In this document: piece after piece, positions 1 to 7,160 of the stretch | How the letters are laid out: each line of letters begins with the position of its first letter | Position numbering within the stretch: the first letter of the stretch is position 1 | NCBI GenBank assembly: GCA_002308955.1 | Contig: DBWJ01000026.1 | Coordinates: forward strand, 9,103 to 27,983 | Reading direction: 5' to 3' | DNA length: 18,881 nucleotides | Source of the DNA: Lachnoclostridium sp. UBA1241 | GTDB taxonomy: Bacteria; Bacillota; Clostridia; Lachnospirales; Lachnospiraceae | The notes under the pieces: generated by a model | Database searches by the model: none | What the model was told of the DNA's origin: nothing | What the model saw: the letters and a program-made list of their open reading frames with translations, nothing else | Translations under genes and position numbers: made by a program

Positions 1-399
1 ACGCCGGACGCGACGATGACCGGAGAGGAGATTGCTGCGCTTCTCGGGGAAGACCCCGCGCACGTATTCAAAACCCTTGTGACCCGCGGCAAGACGGGAC
101 AGTACTTTGTATTCGTCGTACCCGTGGCGGCAGAGCTTGAACTGAAGAAGGCGGCCAAAGCCGCCGGCGAAAAATCCATCGAGATGATCAAGCAGAAGGA
201 ACTGCTTCCGCTTACCGGATATGTGCACGGCGGATGCTCGCCGATCGGCATGAAGAAAGCCTTCAAGACCTTCATCCACGAGACGGCAGAGTCCCTTGAT
301 AAGATGTTTGTGAGCGCCGGCAAGGTCGGTTTCCAGGTTGAGCTGTCCCCGCAGGATCTCGCAAAAACTGTCGGATGCGGGTTCGCGGATCTTGTTTGA
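1..399 (+). CDS. ybaK: Cys-tRNA(Pro)/Cys-tRNA(Cys) deacylase, YbaK/EbsC family (5' partial)
   Basis: The reading frame is open from base 1, so the gene starts upstream of the window; the ATG at 16 is internal. Roughly the first 25-30 residues are missing compared with the usual length of about 155-160. The family hydrolyses cysteine mischarged onto tRNA-Pro by prolyl-tRNA synthetase and acts in the cytosol as a free-standing trans-editing factor. Family hallmarks seen are FKTLVTRG near the visible N-terminus, then KELLPLTGYVHGGCSPIGMK in the middle, which forms the substrate pocket in this fold, and a C-terminal SAGKVGFQVELSPQDL. The stop at 397-399 is followed at once by a strong terminator, so this is the last gene of its transcript. 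The family identity is secure; the exact substrate is inferred from family knowledge. Confidence 0.93.
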   Translation, partial: TPDATMTGEEIAALLGEDPAHVFKTLVTRGKTGQYFVFVVPVAAELELKKAAKAAGEKSIEMIKQKELLPLTGYVHGGCSPIGMKKAFKTFIHETAESLDKMFVSAGKVGFQVELSPQDLAKTVGCGFADLV

Positions 400-411
400 T
401 ATGAGAGTATG

Positions 412-443
412 AGAGGAACGGAGAAATCCGTTCCTCTTTTTTT
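412..443 (+). terminator. Rho-independent terminator after ybaK
   Basis: A perfect 11-bp stem (AGAGGAACGGA at 412-422 with TCCGTTCCTCT at 427-437) closes a GAAA tetraloop and runs into seven consecutive T (437-443). It separates the deacylase gene from the HipBA operon. Confidence 0.95.
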
Positions 444-463
444 GCTTAAAAGATAATATATGA

Positions 464-472
464 TATAATAAG
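464..472 (+). promoter_or_regulatory. Upstream TATAATAAG copy, possible second hipBA promoter
   Basis: The string TATAATAAG at 464-472 is repeated exactly at 525-533, where it forms the -10 region of the main hipBA promoter. A weak -35 match (TTGCTT, 442-447) lies 16 bp upstream but overlaps the end of the ybaK terminator T-run. It could be an alternative promoter or simply AT-rich sequence. Confidence 0.3.
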
Positions 473-501
473 TATGAAAATTGTATATAAAATATAATAT
501 A

Positions 502-530
502 TTGACATTTACTGTTTCGCACGGTATAAT
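502..530 (+). promoter_or_regulatory. Consensus sigma-A promoter of hipBA
   Basis: TTGACA (502-507) and TATAAT (525-530) are both perfect consensus hexamers with an ideal 17-bp spacer. Transcription should start near 537, about 32 bases before the hipB start. Such a strong core promoter fits an operon held down by its own antitoxin. Confidence 0.92.
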
Positions 531-568
531 AAGCACGGAAGAGGAAAGAAAGAGAGGTACGGTGCACG

Positions 569-907
569 ATGAGAATCGACGAAACTCTTACTGAAAAAGC
601 AATAACGTCTGAATTGGCAAAACGGTTCCGGCAGTATCGTATTTCTTATCCGATGACCAGAGAAGAACTTGCCGATAAGTCCATGGTTTCCGTCGGCACC
701 ATTGCGCGTTTTGAAAACGGTAACGATATCGGTCTTTGTAATTTTGTGAAGCTGATGAAAGCGCTTGGGATTGTAACGCATTTTGAGGAACTGATTATTA
801 ATCCGGAGGAGAGACCGTCGCGGTATCTTGATACTTATAAGCCGAGAGAACGCGCTTCCAGAGTATCCGAGAAGAATACCGAATGGAAGTGGGGAGATGA
901 ACAATGA
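569..907 (+). CDS. hipB: HipB-like antitoxin, XRE-family DNA-binding protein
   Basis: A 112-residue protein with a helix-turn-helix at about residues 25-85 (MTREELADKSMVSVGTIARF, then ENGNDIGL). In type II HipBA modules HipB dimers bind operators at their own promoter and hold HipA inactive. The C-terminal tail (about 88-112) is basic and then ends in a Trp-containing WKWGDEQ, as in many HipB proteins whose flexible tail is recognised by proteases. The start is the ATG preceded by AGAGAGG (551-557). Its stop overlaps the hipA start (ATGA at 904-907), so the two are translationally coupled. The HTH fold is certain; the antitoxin role is inferred mainly from the toxin next door. Confidence 0.9.
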   Translation: MRIDETLTEKAITSELAKRFRQYRISYPMTREELADKSMVSVGTIARFENGNDIGLCNFVKLMKALGIVTHFEELIINPEERPSRYLDTYKPRERASRVSEKNTEWKWGDEQ

Positions 908-2202
908 TTGAAACAGCTGAAGTATTCCTGTGGGGAACCAGAATCGGTGTCCTCCACCAGAGGAACGGAGACAGTACGGCAAGTTTTGAATATGACAGAT
1001 ATTTCCAAAGAAGCGGGATTGAACTGTCGCCGTTTATGATGCCGCTTTCCGGCAGAATTTATGCTTTTCCGGAGCTGAACCGTACGGATGCGTTTCGCGG
1101 CGTTCCGGGACTCTTTGCGGATTCGCTGCCGGACCGTTTCGGCAACGCAGTGATAAACCGATGGCTATCGGAACAGGGAAGGGCGGCAGACTCATTTTCC
1201 GCAATTGAAAGGCTTTGCTATACCGGCCGGAGAGGAATGGGAGCTCTGGAGTATGCTCCGGCAACCGGACCCGCGTGGTCTGAACAGGAAGTCGATGTGA
1301 CCGAGATGACCGGACTTGCATCAGATGTTTTGAGCGGCAAGGAGAGCCGGATTCTGCGTGATCATGATGCAAGTATTGCGCAATTGATGGAAATCGGATC
1401 TTCGGCCGGCGGAGCCCGCGCAAAAGCGATTATTGCGTGGAACGAGGAAACCGGAGAAGTGAAGTCCGGTCAGGTGGATGCAGGCAACGGATTTGAATAC
1501 TGGATCATCAAATTTGACGGCGTTACGGACAACGGTGACCACAACCTGACGGACGGCAGGCAGTATTCGCTGATTGAATATGCATATCACCGGATGGCGC
1601 TGGATCTTGGCATTGAGATGAGCGAATGCCGGATTTTCGAGAAAGACGGGCTTAAGCACTTCATGACGAAACGGTTTGACCGGAAGAACGGCGATAAGAT
1701 TCATATGCAGACGCTTGCCGCCCTCGGTCATTTTGATTATAACGTGCCGAACCTGTGCAGCTATGAAACTTATGCCGATATGGCCATGAAGCTTGGTGTC
1801 GGGCGTAAAGGGGTGGAGCAGATCTATCGCCGTATGGTATATTGTGTGCTTTCGGGGAACTGTGACGACCATGTCAAAAACGCAGCGTTTTTGATGAACC
1901 GTCGCGGCGAGTGGAGTGTTTCGCCGGCGTATGACCTTACATTTGCCTTTCATCCCGATAACCGCTGGATTTCGAGGCATCAGATGTCGGTAAACGGGAA
2001 GTCTTCGGGAATCACCGAAGCGGATTTGCTTCTTTGCGGACGAAATATTGGGCTTCCGGCGGAGTTATGCAGGAAAACGATTGCAGAAACAGAACTTGTA
2101 ATCGGAAAGTGGATGACATATGCGGAGCGGGCAGGCATAACGGAAAGCAGGGCAGAAGAAATTCAAAACGGAATCAGACTGTCGAATCAGGTGTCGAACT
2201 GA
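904..2202 (+). CDS. hipA: HipA-like serine/threonine kinase toxin
   Basis: A 432-residue protein with both HipA parts: an N-terminal domain (about 1-110, with GVPGLFADSLPDRFGNAVIN at about 66-85) and the kinase core. GSSAGGARAKA at 165-175 matches the regulatory loop whose Ser is autophosphorylated in E. coli HipA (Ser167 here by alignment). NCDDHVKN at 319-326 holds the catalytic Asp (D321) and Mg-binding Asn (N326), and YDL at 343-345 holds the second metal Asp (D344). HipA kinases phosphorylate an aminoacyl-tRNA synthetase (GltX in E. coli), stall translation and induce persistence; the target here cannot be read from sequence. The N-terminal domain is fused, so this is a two-gene HipBA rather than a split three-gene HipBST type. 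All key residues are present, so the kinase looks intact. Confidence 0.93.
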   Translation: MIETAEVFLWGTRIGVLHQRNGDSTASFEYDRYFQRSGIELSPFMMPLSGRIYAFPELNRTDAFRGVPGLFADSLPDRFGNAVINRWLSEQGRAADSFSAIERLCYTGRRGMGALEYAPATGPAWSEQEVDVTEMTGLASDVLSGKESRILRDHDASIAQLMEIGSSAGGARAKAIIAWNEETGEVKSGQVDAGNGFEYWIIKFDGVTDNGDHNLTDGRQYSLIEYAYHRMALDLGIEMSECRIFEKDGLKHFMTKRFDRKNGDKIHMQTLAALGHFDYNVPNLCSYETYADMAMKLGVGRKGVEQIYRRMVYCVLSGNCDDHVKNAAFLMNRRGEWSVSPAYDLTFAFHPDNRWISRHQMSVNGKSSGITEADLLLCGRNIGLPAELCRKTIAETELVIGKWMTYAERAGITESRAEEIQNGIRLSNQVSN

Positions 2203-2216
2203 GCAACATAGAAATA

Positions 2217-2250
2217 GGGCGGAGCAGGTTTATGCTCCGCCTGTTTTTTT
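2217..2250 (+). terminator. Rho-independent terminator after hipA
   Basis: A GC-rich stem (GGGCGGAGCA at 2217-2226 with TGCTCCGCCT at 2233-2242, one terminal G-T pair) with a six-base loop, followed by seven T (2244-2250). The element and its left flank closely resemble the hairpin at 3508-3534. Confidence 0.93.
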
Positions 2251-2320
2251 ATGCTTTACCATTCAATTTGTTCTTCTGTCACACAACGAATGGTTGTAAA
2301 ATGCAACGATTGCCATACTT

Positions 2321-2340
2321 TCCGGTGTTTGAAAACCGGA
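2321..2340 (+). promoter_or_regulatory. Candidate operator palindrome over the -35 box
   Basis: TCCGGT (2321-2326) and ACCGGA (2335-2340) form a 6-bp inverted repeat with an 8-bp centre that contains two further symmetric pairs (TT/AA). It covers the -35 hexamer of the downstream XRE gene, the position expected for an autorepressor site. No repressor contact is demonstrable from sequence alone. Confidence 0.45.
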
Positions 2341-2357
2341 TTCTGTGCTATTATAAT
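2329..2357 (+). promoter_or_regulatory. Sigma-A promoter of the XRE/TPR-like gene
   Basis: TTGAAA (2329-2334), 17-bp spacer, TATAAT (2352-2357). It lies about 45 bp before the chosen start codon, which argues that the coding region does not extend further upstream although the frame stays open. Confidence 0.82.
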
Positions 2358-2402
2358 CATAGACAAGTGATCACGGAAAAACCAAAAAGGAAGGTGATGA
2401 TT

Positions 2403-3503
2403 ATGGAAATCGATCTGAAGAATAAACTTCGAGCATTGCGTCGGCAGAAGAATATTACACAGGAGGATCTTGCAAACCATCTCGATATCACGTCCCAGTC
2501 CGTCGGCAAATGGGAACGCGGTGAGGGATACCCGGATATTACGCTGTTACCTAAGATTGCGCTCTATTTCGGAATTACCGTGGATGAACTGCTGAACGTA
2601 GACAAAGCCCGGATTGAAGAGAAGATTAACGCCTACAAGGATGAAAGCAGGCAATTAAACAACAAGGGTGATATGAAGAAGAATCTCGAACTTTGGGAGA
2701 AGGCATACAAAGAGTTTCCGAATGATTTCGGGGTCATGGTTAAGTTGATGTATGCGATTTGTCTGGATTCGAGTAATTATGAAGATCCGATGCCGGAGGA
2801 AAAGCTCAGACGCATTACCGAACTTGGGGAAACCGTTCTTTCTAAGTCAACCAATAAGGATTATCGGGAGAGCGTGATTCAGATGCTCTGTTATTCCTAT
2901 AGGGGGAATGATGATAAAAAAGCGCTTCAATACGCGGATATGGGAGGAAACTTTTATGTGAATCAGAGCAATCTTCGCTGCCATGTTTTAAGCGGAGAAG
3001 AAGGGGTTAAGGCAAGTCAGGAGTACCTGAGCAATCTGATTCGGGAGGCGGCGTCGACAGCATACGGGATTCCTCAAAAAACAAAACTCAGCTATGAGGA
3101 AAAGGCAGAAGCGTACACATTTGCCATCGATATCATTAAACGCCTTTATTCCGACGGGAACTACGGCTTTGACAATTATACTCTGGCAAATAATTACTAT
3201 CGCCTGGCACATGTACATGCAGAATACCAAAATGCCGATAAAACCATTGAAATGCTCAGAGAGTGCTGCAAGCATTCACTCGAGTTTGACCGAATAAAAG
3301 ATCTGGATTTTGACTATACCGCACCGATGGCGAACCGCCTTCAGCAGAAGAAAGGGGATGTATTGATTACCAACACATGCAACACTGCGTACATTCACAT
3401 GAAACTGCTCGAAGAGAAGAAAGTCTTTGATTTTATCAGAGATGATGAACGGTTTCAGGAGATCCTTTCCGAACTCAGAAAACATGCAGCGGGGGAAGAA
3501 TAG
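2403..3503 (+). CDS. XRE-family regulator with TPR-like C-terminal region
   Basis: A 366-residue protein. Residues 1-65 are a clear helix-turn-helix (NITQEDLANHLDITSQSVGK, then WERGEGYPD), followed by the FGITVDELL extension common in clostridial XRE proteins. From about 70 to the end it is helical with TPR-like character (for example NKGDMKKNLELWEKAYKEFP and YYRLAHVHAEYQNADKTIEM), a layout used for sensing peptides or partner proteins. The frame is open back to 2034 inside hipA, but AAGGAAGG (2387-2394) sits 8 bases before ATG 2403, and a promoter lies at 2329-2357; the ATG at 2397 is too close to the ribosome site. It is a separate unit from hipBA, divided by a terminator. The target genes are unknown. 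Confidence 0.88.
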   Translation: MEIDLKNKLRALRRQKNITQEDLANHLDITSQSVGKWERGEGYPDITLLPKIALYFGITVDELLNVDKARIEEKINAYKDESRQLNNKGDMKKNLELWEKAYKEFPNDFGVMVKLMYAICLDSSNYEDPMPEEKLRRITELGETVLSKSTNKDYRESVIQMLCYSYRGNDDKKALQYADMGGNFYVNQSNLRCHVLSGEEGVKASQEYLSNLIREAASTAYGIPQKTKLSYEEKAEAYTFAIDIIKRLYSDGNYGFDNYTLANNYYRLAHVHAEYQNADKTIEMLRECCKHSLEFDRIKDLDFDYTAPMANRLQQKKGDVLITNTCNTAYIHMKLLEEKKVFDFIRDDERFQEILSELRKHAAGEE

Positions 3504-3507
3504 AAAT

Positions 3508-3534
3508 AGGCGGGGCAGGTTAACTGCTCCGCCT
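3508..3534. terminator. Hairpin between convergent genes
   Basis: An 11-bp stem (AGGCGGGGCAG at 3508-3518 with CTGCTCCGCCT at 3524-3534, one G-T pair on the plus strand) in the 40-bp gap between the XRE gene and the convergent GH2 gene. No long T-run follows on either strand, so termination may be modest. It is a near copy of the hipA terminator. Confidence 0.65.
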
Positions 3535-3543
3535 TAAATTATG

Positions 3544-6500
3544 TCATGTAAACCGGAACGATATGAGGTCAAAGTCGGTTCCCGGAAGGAATATGAAGTT
3601 CACCGTGCAAGCTCCGTACACGGGCTCGAGGGTAAATGTGAACGTTTCCGCCTCATCGGTCTTCGGAATGTCGATAATCTGCGTTTCGGTTGCGCCGTCC
3701 TTCGTAAAATGCAGATGAATCGTGCATTGCGGTACGTGAGAACACCCGGTAACGGTGATCGAACGGGCACCCCGTTCCCCAAAGTCGAATGTGCCAAAGG
3801 CAAGGTCGACGTTGTTTGAGATGCCGTAGATACCGTCTTCGGTTACATGATAGGCGTCACCGCTTGCGTACTGAAGTTCGGTTACGCCGATTTCGGCCCA
3901 CGCCTTGTCGATTCGCTTGAAGATGAAGCCATGCAGCGACAGCTTAAACGGCACCCGGATCGAAAGGCTTGTTACGCCACGCAGGCGCTTCGAAAGCTTA
4001 AACTCGTTAGCCTGATACGTGTTATAAATGCTTTTCGCTTCGTACTGCCCGCTATAGAGCAGTTCTCCCTCATCGGGAGTCCCTTCCCAGATTTCAATCG
4101 GGACAACGTCCGAGAAGGAGAAGAGCGGAATCGTAACGGTGTCGGAGCCGTAATCGCCGAAATCCACGTTATCGTACCTTACCCACGTCGGTTCGTCCGC
4201 GGTAAATGCGCCGCCGTCGAAGCTGAGCGTGGGCTTTTGATTGCTCGCGTCGAAGCGGATTGCGTTAACGAATTCATACGGATTGACCGTCGCGCGGCCG
4301 AGTCCCTCGCTACGAATCGCAAGGGACGAGATGACGTCGGCGTGAGGCTTCCCATTTGCCGCAAAGGCGTACAGATAGCATTCCTCCTCGTCGCCGAGGG
4401 CCGTGATCAGAGCGGAGCGGCCGTCCTCACGGGGCGTGACGCGGATGGCGGCGGAATCGATGCCGTCTTTCGTCAGAACGCGAAATGTGATGTCACGGAA
4501 AGTCGTGTTTGCCGGGAAGAGCTCCGCGGTTACAATCACTTCGCGGCAGTCCTTCGTAAGGACTGCGGGGCCGGAAAGCGACAGCGCAATCTTACGGACC
4601 GGAACTTCAGAAAGAATTGCCGGATCGGTAATCCGGGGTGTGTTCTTTAAGGAAGCACAGACGGCGGAATCGGGAGCAGAATCCGGCAACACGGCCTGCA
4701 ACGTAAGCTCCGTGTCCGGAAGGCCTGCGGAGGAAACATTCACATTTACCGTTCCGGGCTCTTTACGGACTGCGAGCATAATGAGAAGTTTCCCGGAGAA
4801 CAGTCTTTTCGAGGTGCCTTTGTATTCGTCATAATCGGTGGAATCGCCGTTATCAAGACCCACAAGGCGGGCTGCACCGGTTATGGTTACGTTCATGCGG
4901 TTACGGGCATTCTGAACGGGTCTGCCGTTTGCGTCATTGAGCGTAACGGTGATGAAGGTCATATCCTCGCCATCCGCCTGTAAAACGCGTTTATCGGGGC
5001 TTAGGATGATTTCTGCAGGGTCGTTAAAGGAGCATTGCCGGTCGGTTTCAACAATGTTTCCGTTTTGATCATATGCAACTGCGTACAGTTCGCCCGGCGT
5101 ATACGTTACCTGCCAGGAGCCGTGCAGCTCCTTCCCGTGAAGAGGGTCGATGTCGCGGGTGCCGAGAGATTTATAATCGGCTTGCCCGGAACCTTCAGCA
5201 TCCGAACGGAAGAACAGCTCCACCTTCGGGCAGTTGGAGAAAACCTGTACGTCAATCAGTTGTCCCTCGTTGAAATCCCAATAGGGCACGATGTGCACCA
5301 TCGGATGCGTTTCGGCGTCGGTCCAGCCGGCCTGATAGATATAATAGGAATCCTTCGGAAATCCCGCGGTGTCGCACTGTCCGAAGTACGAATTCTTCGT
5401 GTGGTAGGGCGTAGGCTCGCCGATATAATCCCAGCCGGTCCAGATAAACTGGCCGAGACTGAAACTTGTGTCGCGGTCGCCCGTGATGACGACGGTCGGA
5501 TTTTTCGCACCCCAGTTTGTCGAGCAGTTCGAGAGCGAAGAACACTGCATATCCGCAAAGGTAAGCAGCCTTACATCCGCCGGAAAATGGTACACGCCCC
5601 GGCTTTGTACCGTCGAGCTTGTTTCGCTTCCGTAAATGCACCAATGCGGGTATTTCTCATGGTGTTCATCATACAGCCGTTCGAGATAGTTGTAGCCGGA
5701 GGCCTCTAATTCGTTTGCGCAGTCCTGCGCACCCTGCCAGGCGACATAGTTCGAGCCGATGGTGATGTAAGCATGGTGACGGTAATCCAGTGAACGGACT
5801 GCGTCGCGCAGTTCTTTCGTGATGCGAAGTCCCTCGCCGCTGTGGGTATCATAGATTTCGTTTCCGATGCTCCAGAAGAAGACGGACGGACGGTTCCGGT
5901 CGCGGCGGATCCACGATCTGACATCCGCTTTCCAATGGTCTTTAAAAAAGCGTGCGTAGTCATATTCGGTCTTATGAAGTTCCCACATGTCGAACGCCTC
6001 GGAATCCACGAGAATGCCGAGCTCGTCGCAAAGATCCATGAATTCAATAGAGGGCGGATTGTGGGAGGTGCGAACGGCGTTACAGCCCATTGACAGGAGA
6101 GAAGTAAGCTGCCGCTTTGTCGCGGTCTTGTTGACCGCAGCGCCGAGTGCGCCGAGGTCATGATGCATGCAGGCGCCTTTCAGTTTCAAGTGCCGTCCGT
6201 TCAGATAAAAGCCCTGACTGGGGTCTAAGCGCACCGAACGGAAGCCGATCTTTTGTGTATAAGAATCAAGAAGAACCGGTTCTTTGGAACCGTCACACGG
6301 AAGGAACAGTTCGGTCGTCAACTCATATAAAACAGGTGAGGAGATATCCCAGGCGCGCGCATCCGTAAGGGTGAGCGTTTGCGTGGGTGACGTAAAACAC
6401 TGACTCCTCAACGGGAGATCGTCGGTAGTGGAACCGTTCCCCTGCATCTCGACGACGGATTCCGTTTCTGCTACTGCCTTCCCGCAGGAATCCTTCAAGG

Positions 6501-7110
6501 TCTGCCGAAGCAGAAGCTCTCCCGTGTAACTGCCGGAAATTTCCGTATCAATCAAAACTTTGCTGACTCCCGGGAACCTGCCGTCCTCATCCATAGTCTC
6601 GCAGGCCGGCTCCGAGGCGGCATAGATGCCGTCCGAAACGAGGAAGGTGTCACATTTTTCGAGGAGCCATACATTCCGGTAGATTCCTGCGCCCGAGTAC
6701 CAGCGGGTGTTCGGACTTTGGTAGGTTGCCGTGACCACAAGCTCATTGTCGCCGTCAATCAGGTAAGGCGTGATTTCGAATTCAAATGTCGTATAGCCGT
6801 AAGGCCACGCGAAAACCTCGCGCCCGTTCAGGTAGCAGCGCGAGTCCATATAGACGCCTTCAAAGCGAAGAAAGTAACGGGGAGTTCCGAGTGCACACCG
6901 GCCGTCCTTCGGAATTGTGAAATGTTTCCGATAGCAGCCGATGCTGTCCTCGTAAAGATTGTTCACCTGCCCGATCATCCAGTCGTGCGGAATGTCAACC
7001 GGCGCCCCGGGGCTAAGGCAATGGGCAAAAGAGCCCGAAAGGAGTTCGTCAACTGACGCCTCCAAAGAGTATTTGGCAAATGTAAAGCCGTCATTAAAAA
7101 GTTGTTTCAT
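3544..7110 (-). CDS. Large intracellular glycoside hydrolase family 2 (beta-galactosidase-like) with accessory domains
   Basis: A 1188-residue GH2 enzyme. An N-terminal sugar-binding jelly roll (about 1-155, with RWYSGAGIYRNVWL) and an Ig-like domain lead into the TIM barrel (about 295-600). Catalytic residues are the acid/base Glu418 in SIGNEI and the nucleophile Glu496 in YGSETSS. A DUF4982-type domain (about 600-680, VEVF-like core VFSNCPKVELFF) and an Ig-like domain (about 695-805) follow. Then come another Ig-like segment (about 835-935) and two beta-rich, CBM6-like regions (about 945-1070 and 1075-1188). No signal peptide, sortase motif or membrane segment is seen, so it should act on imported oligosaccharides in the cytosol. 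The start is ATG at 7110 behind TGAGG; an in-frame TTG at 7125 lies upstream of that site. It follows corA by 50 bp with no clear promoter between. The GH2 family is certain; galactosidase versus another GH2 activity is open. Confidence 0.93.
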   Translation of the reverse strand: MKQLFNDGFTFAKYSLEASVDELLSGSFAHCLSPGAPVDIPHDWMIGQVNNLYEDSIGCYRKHFTIPKDGRCALGTPRYFLRFEGVYMDSRCYLNGREVFAWPYGYTTFEFEITPYLIDGDNELVVTATYQSPNTRWYSGAGIYRNVWLLEKCDTFLVSDGIYAASEPACETMDEDGRFPGVSKVLIDTEISGSYTGELLLRQTLKDSCGKAVAETESVVEMQGNGSTTDDLPLRSQCFTSPTQTLTLTDARAWDISSPVLYELTTELFLPCDGSKEPVLLDSYTQKIGFRSVRLDPSQGFYLNGRHLKLKGACMHHDLGALGAAVNKTATKRQLTSLLSMGCNAVRTSHNPPSIEFMDLCDELGILVDSEAFDMWELHKTEYDYARFFKDHWKADVRSWIRRDRNRPSVFFWSIGNEIYDTHSGEGLRITKELRDAVRSLDYRHHAYITIGSNYVAWQGAQDCANELEASGYNYLERLYDEHHEKYPHWCIYGSETSSTVQSRGVYHFPADVRLLTFADMQCSSLSNCSTNWGAKNPTVVITGDRDTSFSLGQFIWTGWDYIGEPTPYHTKNSYFGQCDTAGFPKDSYYIYQAGWTDAETHPMVHIVPYWDFNEGQLIDVQVFSNCPKVELFFRSDAEGSGQADYKSLGTRDIDPLHGKELHGSWQVTYTPGELYAVAYDQNGNIVETDRQCSFNDPAEIILSPDKRVLQADGEDMTFITVTLNDANGRPVQNARNRMNVTITGAARLVGLDNGDSTDYDEYKGTSKRLFSGKLLIMLAVRKEPGTVNVNVSSAGLPDTELTLQAVLPDSAPDSAVCASLKNTPRITDPAILSEVPVRKIALSLSGPAVLTKDCREVIVTAELFPANTTFRDITFRVLTKDGIDSAAIRVTPREDGRSALITALGDEEECYLYAFAANGKPHADVISSLAIRSEGLGRATVNPYEFVNAIRFDASNQKPTLSFDGGAFTADEPTWVRYDNVDFGDYGSDTVTIPLFSFSDVVPIEIWEGTPDEGELLYSGQYEAKSIYNTYQANEFKLSKRLRGVTSLSIRVPFKLSLHGFIFKRIDKAWAEIGVTELQYASGDAYHVTEDGIYGISNNVDLAFGTFDFGERGARSITVTGCSHVPQCTIHLHFTKDGATETQIIDIPKTDEAETFTFTLEPVYGACTVNFIFLPGTDFDLISFRFT

Positions 7111-7115
7111 AAAAA

Positions 7116-7120
7116 CCTCA
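7116..7120 (-). promoter_or_regulatory. Ribosome binding site deciding the GH2 start
   Basis: On the minus strand TGAGG (7120 to 7116) lies five bases before ATG 7110-7108. This places the start at 7110 rather than at the in-frame TTG at 7125, which would overlap upstream of the site. Confidence 0.75.
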
Positions 7121-7160
7121 TACAAAATATTACGCGCAGAAAACTAGAAAACCGAATGGG

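Noticed and set aside
509..982. Minus-strand 157-codon frame opposite hipB
   Set aside because: It overlaps the hipBA promoter, hipB and the hipA start, with no domain or ribosome site.
2034..2402. Upstream extension of the XRE/TPR-like frame into hipA
   Set aside because: It would overlap hipA, read through the hipA terminator and precede a good promoter; the ribosome site supports ATG 2403.
3847..5709. Plus-strand open frames of 267 and 224 codons inside the GH2 gene region
   Set aside because: They lie opposite a clear GH2 enzyme, lack ribosome sites and recognisable domains, and reflect codon-bias shadows on the other strand.
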